A stretch of 7,568 nucleotides of DNA. Origin: Planctomycetaceae bacterium (GTDB lineage: Bacteria > Planctomycetota > Planctomycetia > Planctomycetales > Planctomycetaceae). Position 1 is the first letter of the stretch, and each line of letters opens with the position of its first letter. The stretch is from the NCBI GenBank assembly GCA_020426085.1, contig JAGQQP010000190.1, positions 1 through 7,568 of the forward strand. Direction: 5' to 3'. Shown piece by piece: positions 6,632 to 7,568 of this stretch. The position numbers and the translations under genes are program-made. Under the pieces are notes generated by a model. That model did no database searches. It had not been told where the DNA came from and was given only the letters and a program-made list of their open reading frames with translations.

Positions 6632-7060
6632 CTACTTGGATTTCAATGCAAAATGAAATTCGTTTTCCGTCTCCTGGCTGACATTTTCCAGAAGCTCTGT
6701 CTCTGTGTTATATTTCGCAGGGATGTAGGATTCCATGATATCTTCACCAAAGTCTTTGCCTTTTTTACCTGTCTTGCGCGATGCTGAGATGATGACTTTT
6801 TTCGTTCCCACCGGGCACTGGAAGACATATTTTCCTTCCTGGATCTGGCCGGCTCCCGCTGGCCCCATTCCGTCGACGGGTTCGAAAATAATATCGCCTG
6901 CAGGAATCGTTTCTCCGTCCAGTGAAACAGTCCCCTTCACTTCGACCATTTCCGGTCCACTGTTCCCCTGCGATCCACAACCGGTGCAGACCGACAGATT
7001 CAGAAGTAACAATAACAGATAACAAGATGATTTGATTCTAGAGTTAAAAATGGCTGACAC
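6632..7060 (-). CDS. Small lipoprotein with carboxypeptidase-regulatory-like fold
   Basis: Seen: 142 residues. The N-terminus (basic RIK at 8-10, LLLLLLNLSV at 15-24, then CTGC) is a lipoprotein signal with Cys28 as the likely lipidated residue. The mature protein begins with a Gly/Ser linker and then VKGTVSLDGETIPAGDIIFEP (41-61). It continues with GQIQEGKYVF (71-80) and PVGTKKVIISA (83-93), a beta-sandwich pattern typical of the planctomycete carboxypeptidase-regulatory-like lipoproteins. These proteins are numerous in the phylum and have no proven function. The start is a GTG at 7060: an in-frame TGA lies upstream, no in-frame ATG exists before or within the signal peptide, and an AGG touches the GTG, so initiation is probably weak. 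It precedes the oxidoreductase gene by 52 bp on the same strand and is probably the first gene of that cluster. A membrane-anchored partner role is possible but unproven. Confidence 0.85.
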   Translation of the reverse strand: MSAIFNSRIKSSCYLLLLLLNLSVCTGCGSQGNSGPEMVEVKGTVSLDGETIPAGDIIFEPVDGMGPAGAGQIQEGKYVFQCPVGTKKVIISASRKTGKKGKDFGEDIMESYIPAKYNTETELLENVSQETENEFHFALKSK

Positions 7061-7118
7061 CTCGATCAGTAATAAATATTTGGCCCAAACACTTCTTCAC
7101 AAATAATAAAAATTCAGA

Positions 7119-7140
7119 ATCAGTGAAAACGGTCACTGAT
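7119..7140 (-). terminator. Strong intrinsic terminator of a minus-strand transcript entering from the right
   Basis: A perfect 8-bp stem, ATCAGTGA with TCACTGAT, encloses a 6-nt loop. On the minus strand it is followed by the U-rich tail TCTGAATTTTTATTATTT (7118 to 7101). This is the best terminator in the window and implies a transcript that crosses 7141-7568 on the minus strand. It also insulates the lipoprotein cluster beginning at 7060, whose promoter must then lie in about 7061-7118. A TTGTGA near 7100 followed by AT-rich DNA is only a weak candidate. Confidence 0.7.
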
Positions 7141-7500
7141 GAAATTCGACTTGACTCCCTCCTGCATCGAAACAAGATAAGCGTTTAACTGAGTCGCGCG
7201 CGTGACCAGTTTACAGTGCACTGAAACACGAGCCAGTTGTTCGAAATCTTCACTGCAAAAGAGCCTGTTTTTTCCAGATTTGCACTGCCTGAAACGACAC
7301 CCGTTCGTGATGTAACCCTGCGGGTCGCCGCACTTCGCAACACTTTCGTCCCGGTACCGCTCTGGTAACACCCGGTATGGCGCCGGTATCAACCGGTATC
7401 GCCACAGTTTCTGATTCATCTCCTCTTGACCCCCACATGTCTTTTCCGAAAATACTCTCTCATGCAACAGAACACAGAATTGAGACATCAGATCATACAT
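7120..7500 (-). CDS. Doubtful Cys/Arg-rich small ORF (126 codons)
   Basis: Seen: from ATG 7500 the frame runs 126 codons to a TGA at 7122-7120. AAAGGG lies 7 nt before the ATG, a plausible ribosome binding site; a TTG at 7524 with AGGAG 9 nt upstream would add eight codons. The product has no signal peptide or membrane segment. It contains about seven Cys residues and a short heptad-like stretch WRYRLIPAPYRVLPERYRDE (residues 34-53), which simply translates the CCGGTA repeat array. The stop codon lies inside the terminator stem. For coding: two usable ribosome binding sites and the close-fitting terminator. Against: no recognisable family, unusual composition, and another open frame over the same repeats. 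It could equally be a non-coding transcript. Confidence 0.28.
   Translation of the reverse strand: MYDLMSQFCVLLHERVFSEKTCGGQEEMNQKLWRYRLIPAPYRVLPERYRDESVAKCGDPQGYITNGCRFRQCKSGKNRLFCSEDFEQLARVSVHCKLVTRATQLNAYLVSMQEGVKSNFISDRFH
7214..7223. repeat. 10-bp perfect palindrome
   Basis: CAGTGCACTG is self-complementary over all 10 bases. A related, non-palindromic TGCACTG followed by a GAAAC-type string recurs near 7280-7295. It could be an operator half-site pair or part of a folded transcript; no binding protein can be named. Confidence 0.35.
7319..7332. repeat. GC-rich 5-bp hairpin beside the CCGGTA array
   Basis: TGCGG (7319-7323) and CCGCA (7328-7332) form a compact stem with a 4-nt loop, 18 bp to the left of the phased hexamer array. 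It suggests a structured or protein-bound segment but has no T-run and is not a terminator. Confidence 0.35.
7351..7398. repeat. Array of five CCGGTA-type hexamers spaced one helical turn apart
   Basis: CCGGTA occurs at 7351, 7372, 7383 and 7393, and CTGGTA at 7362. The start-to-start distances are 11, 10, 11 and 10 bp, a mean of 10.5 bp, which places all copies on the same face of B-form DNA. Equivalently, it is a 21-bp tandem unit present about 2.3 times, with an internal half-repeat. Such phasing is typical of cooperative protein-binding sites (iterons, response-regulator direct repeats). A 21-bp unit would also preserve reading frame and encode a heptapeptide repeat, so a coding origin is not excluded. 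No regulator or replication gene lies in the window. Confidence 0.75.
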
Positions 7501-7534
7501 AAGATAACCCTTTAAAATCGACAAAAGCTCAATC

Positions 7535-7568
7535 TCCTCTCACGCCCCGGGTGGCACAGTCCTCTCAC
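7535..7568. repeat. 9-bp direct repeat at the right edge
   Basis: TCCTCTCAC occurs at 7535-7543 and again at 7560-7568, with a 25-bp period, and the second copy ends exactly at the window edge. On the minus strand each copy reads GTGAGAGGA, and the copy nearer the small ORF contains its AGGAG site. Whether more copies follow cannot be seen. Confidence 0.4.

Noticed and set aside
7351..7398. CRISPR array
   Set aside because: The repeats are 6 bp with 4-5 bp between them, far too short for CRISPR repeats and spacers, and no cas gene is present.
7351..7398. Replication origin iterons
   Set aside because: The phasing would fit, but there is no initiator gene, no AT-rich unwinding region directly beside the array and no DnaA-box cluster that I can identify.
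7250..7438. 62-codon minus-strand ORF reading the CCGGTA array in a second frame
   Set aside because: A 21-bp repeat stays open in several frames by its nature, so this frame gives no independent support for coding.
7535..7568. Terminal repeat of an insertion sequence
   Set aside because: The copies are direct, not inverted, and no transposase or target duplication is visible.

Overview
The window looks like a chromosomal segment of a planctomycete (Planctomycetota), most likely a moderate-GC marine-type lineage related to Gimesia or Rubinisphaera. That placement is inferred from three things: a Tat-exported Gfo/Idh/MocA oxidoreductase next to a DUF6807 ('PmoA family') protein, a small lipoprotein with a carboxypeptidase-regulatory-like fold, and long single-domain membrane proteins with charged tails. 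No rRNA, tRNA, CRISPR array, integrase or transposase is visible.

Layout. Positions 1-1235 (minus) hold the N-terminal 411 codons of a secreted protein of unknown function; its 3' end lies beyond the left edge. A 493-bp AT-rich divergent gap (1236-1728) follows, with a good sigma70-type promoter for the minus gene. Two plus-strand membrane proteins of unknown function come next: a six-helix protein with a long charged tail (1729-3033) and a single-pass protein with a folded exported domain (3202-3954). The 168-bp gap between them holds a terminator-like hairpin, a 14-bp tandem duplication and overlapping inverted repeats. The plus-strand genes converge at about 3955-4003 on a minus-strand cluster. 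In transcription order this is a lipoprotein (7060 to 6632), a Gfo/Idh/MocA oxidoreductase (6579 to 5257) and a DUF6807 protein (5269 or 5254 to 4004). The last two overlap or nearly touch, so translational coupling is likely.

The right end (7061-7568) is the least ordinary part. It contains a strong minus-strand intrinsic terminator (7119-7140), a doubtful Cys- and Arg-rich ORF whose stop codon lies inside that terminator, and an array of five CCGGTA-type hexamers spaced 11, 10, 11 and 10 bp (7351-7398), which is one motif per DNA helical turn.

How the genes may work together: the oxidoreductase and DUF6807 protein both carry export signals and probably act outside the cytoplasm on a carbohydrate-like substrate, using the general family chemistry (NAD(P)- or tightly bound-cofactor redox for Gfo/Idh; unknown for DUF6807). 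The lipoprotein leading the cluster may be a membrane-anchored partner or may simply be co-transcribed. The two plus-strand membrane proteins and the left-edge protein show no recognisable link to this pathway. I see no clear defence, mobile or biosynthetic system here. The helically phased repeat array is the best candidate for something undescribed.
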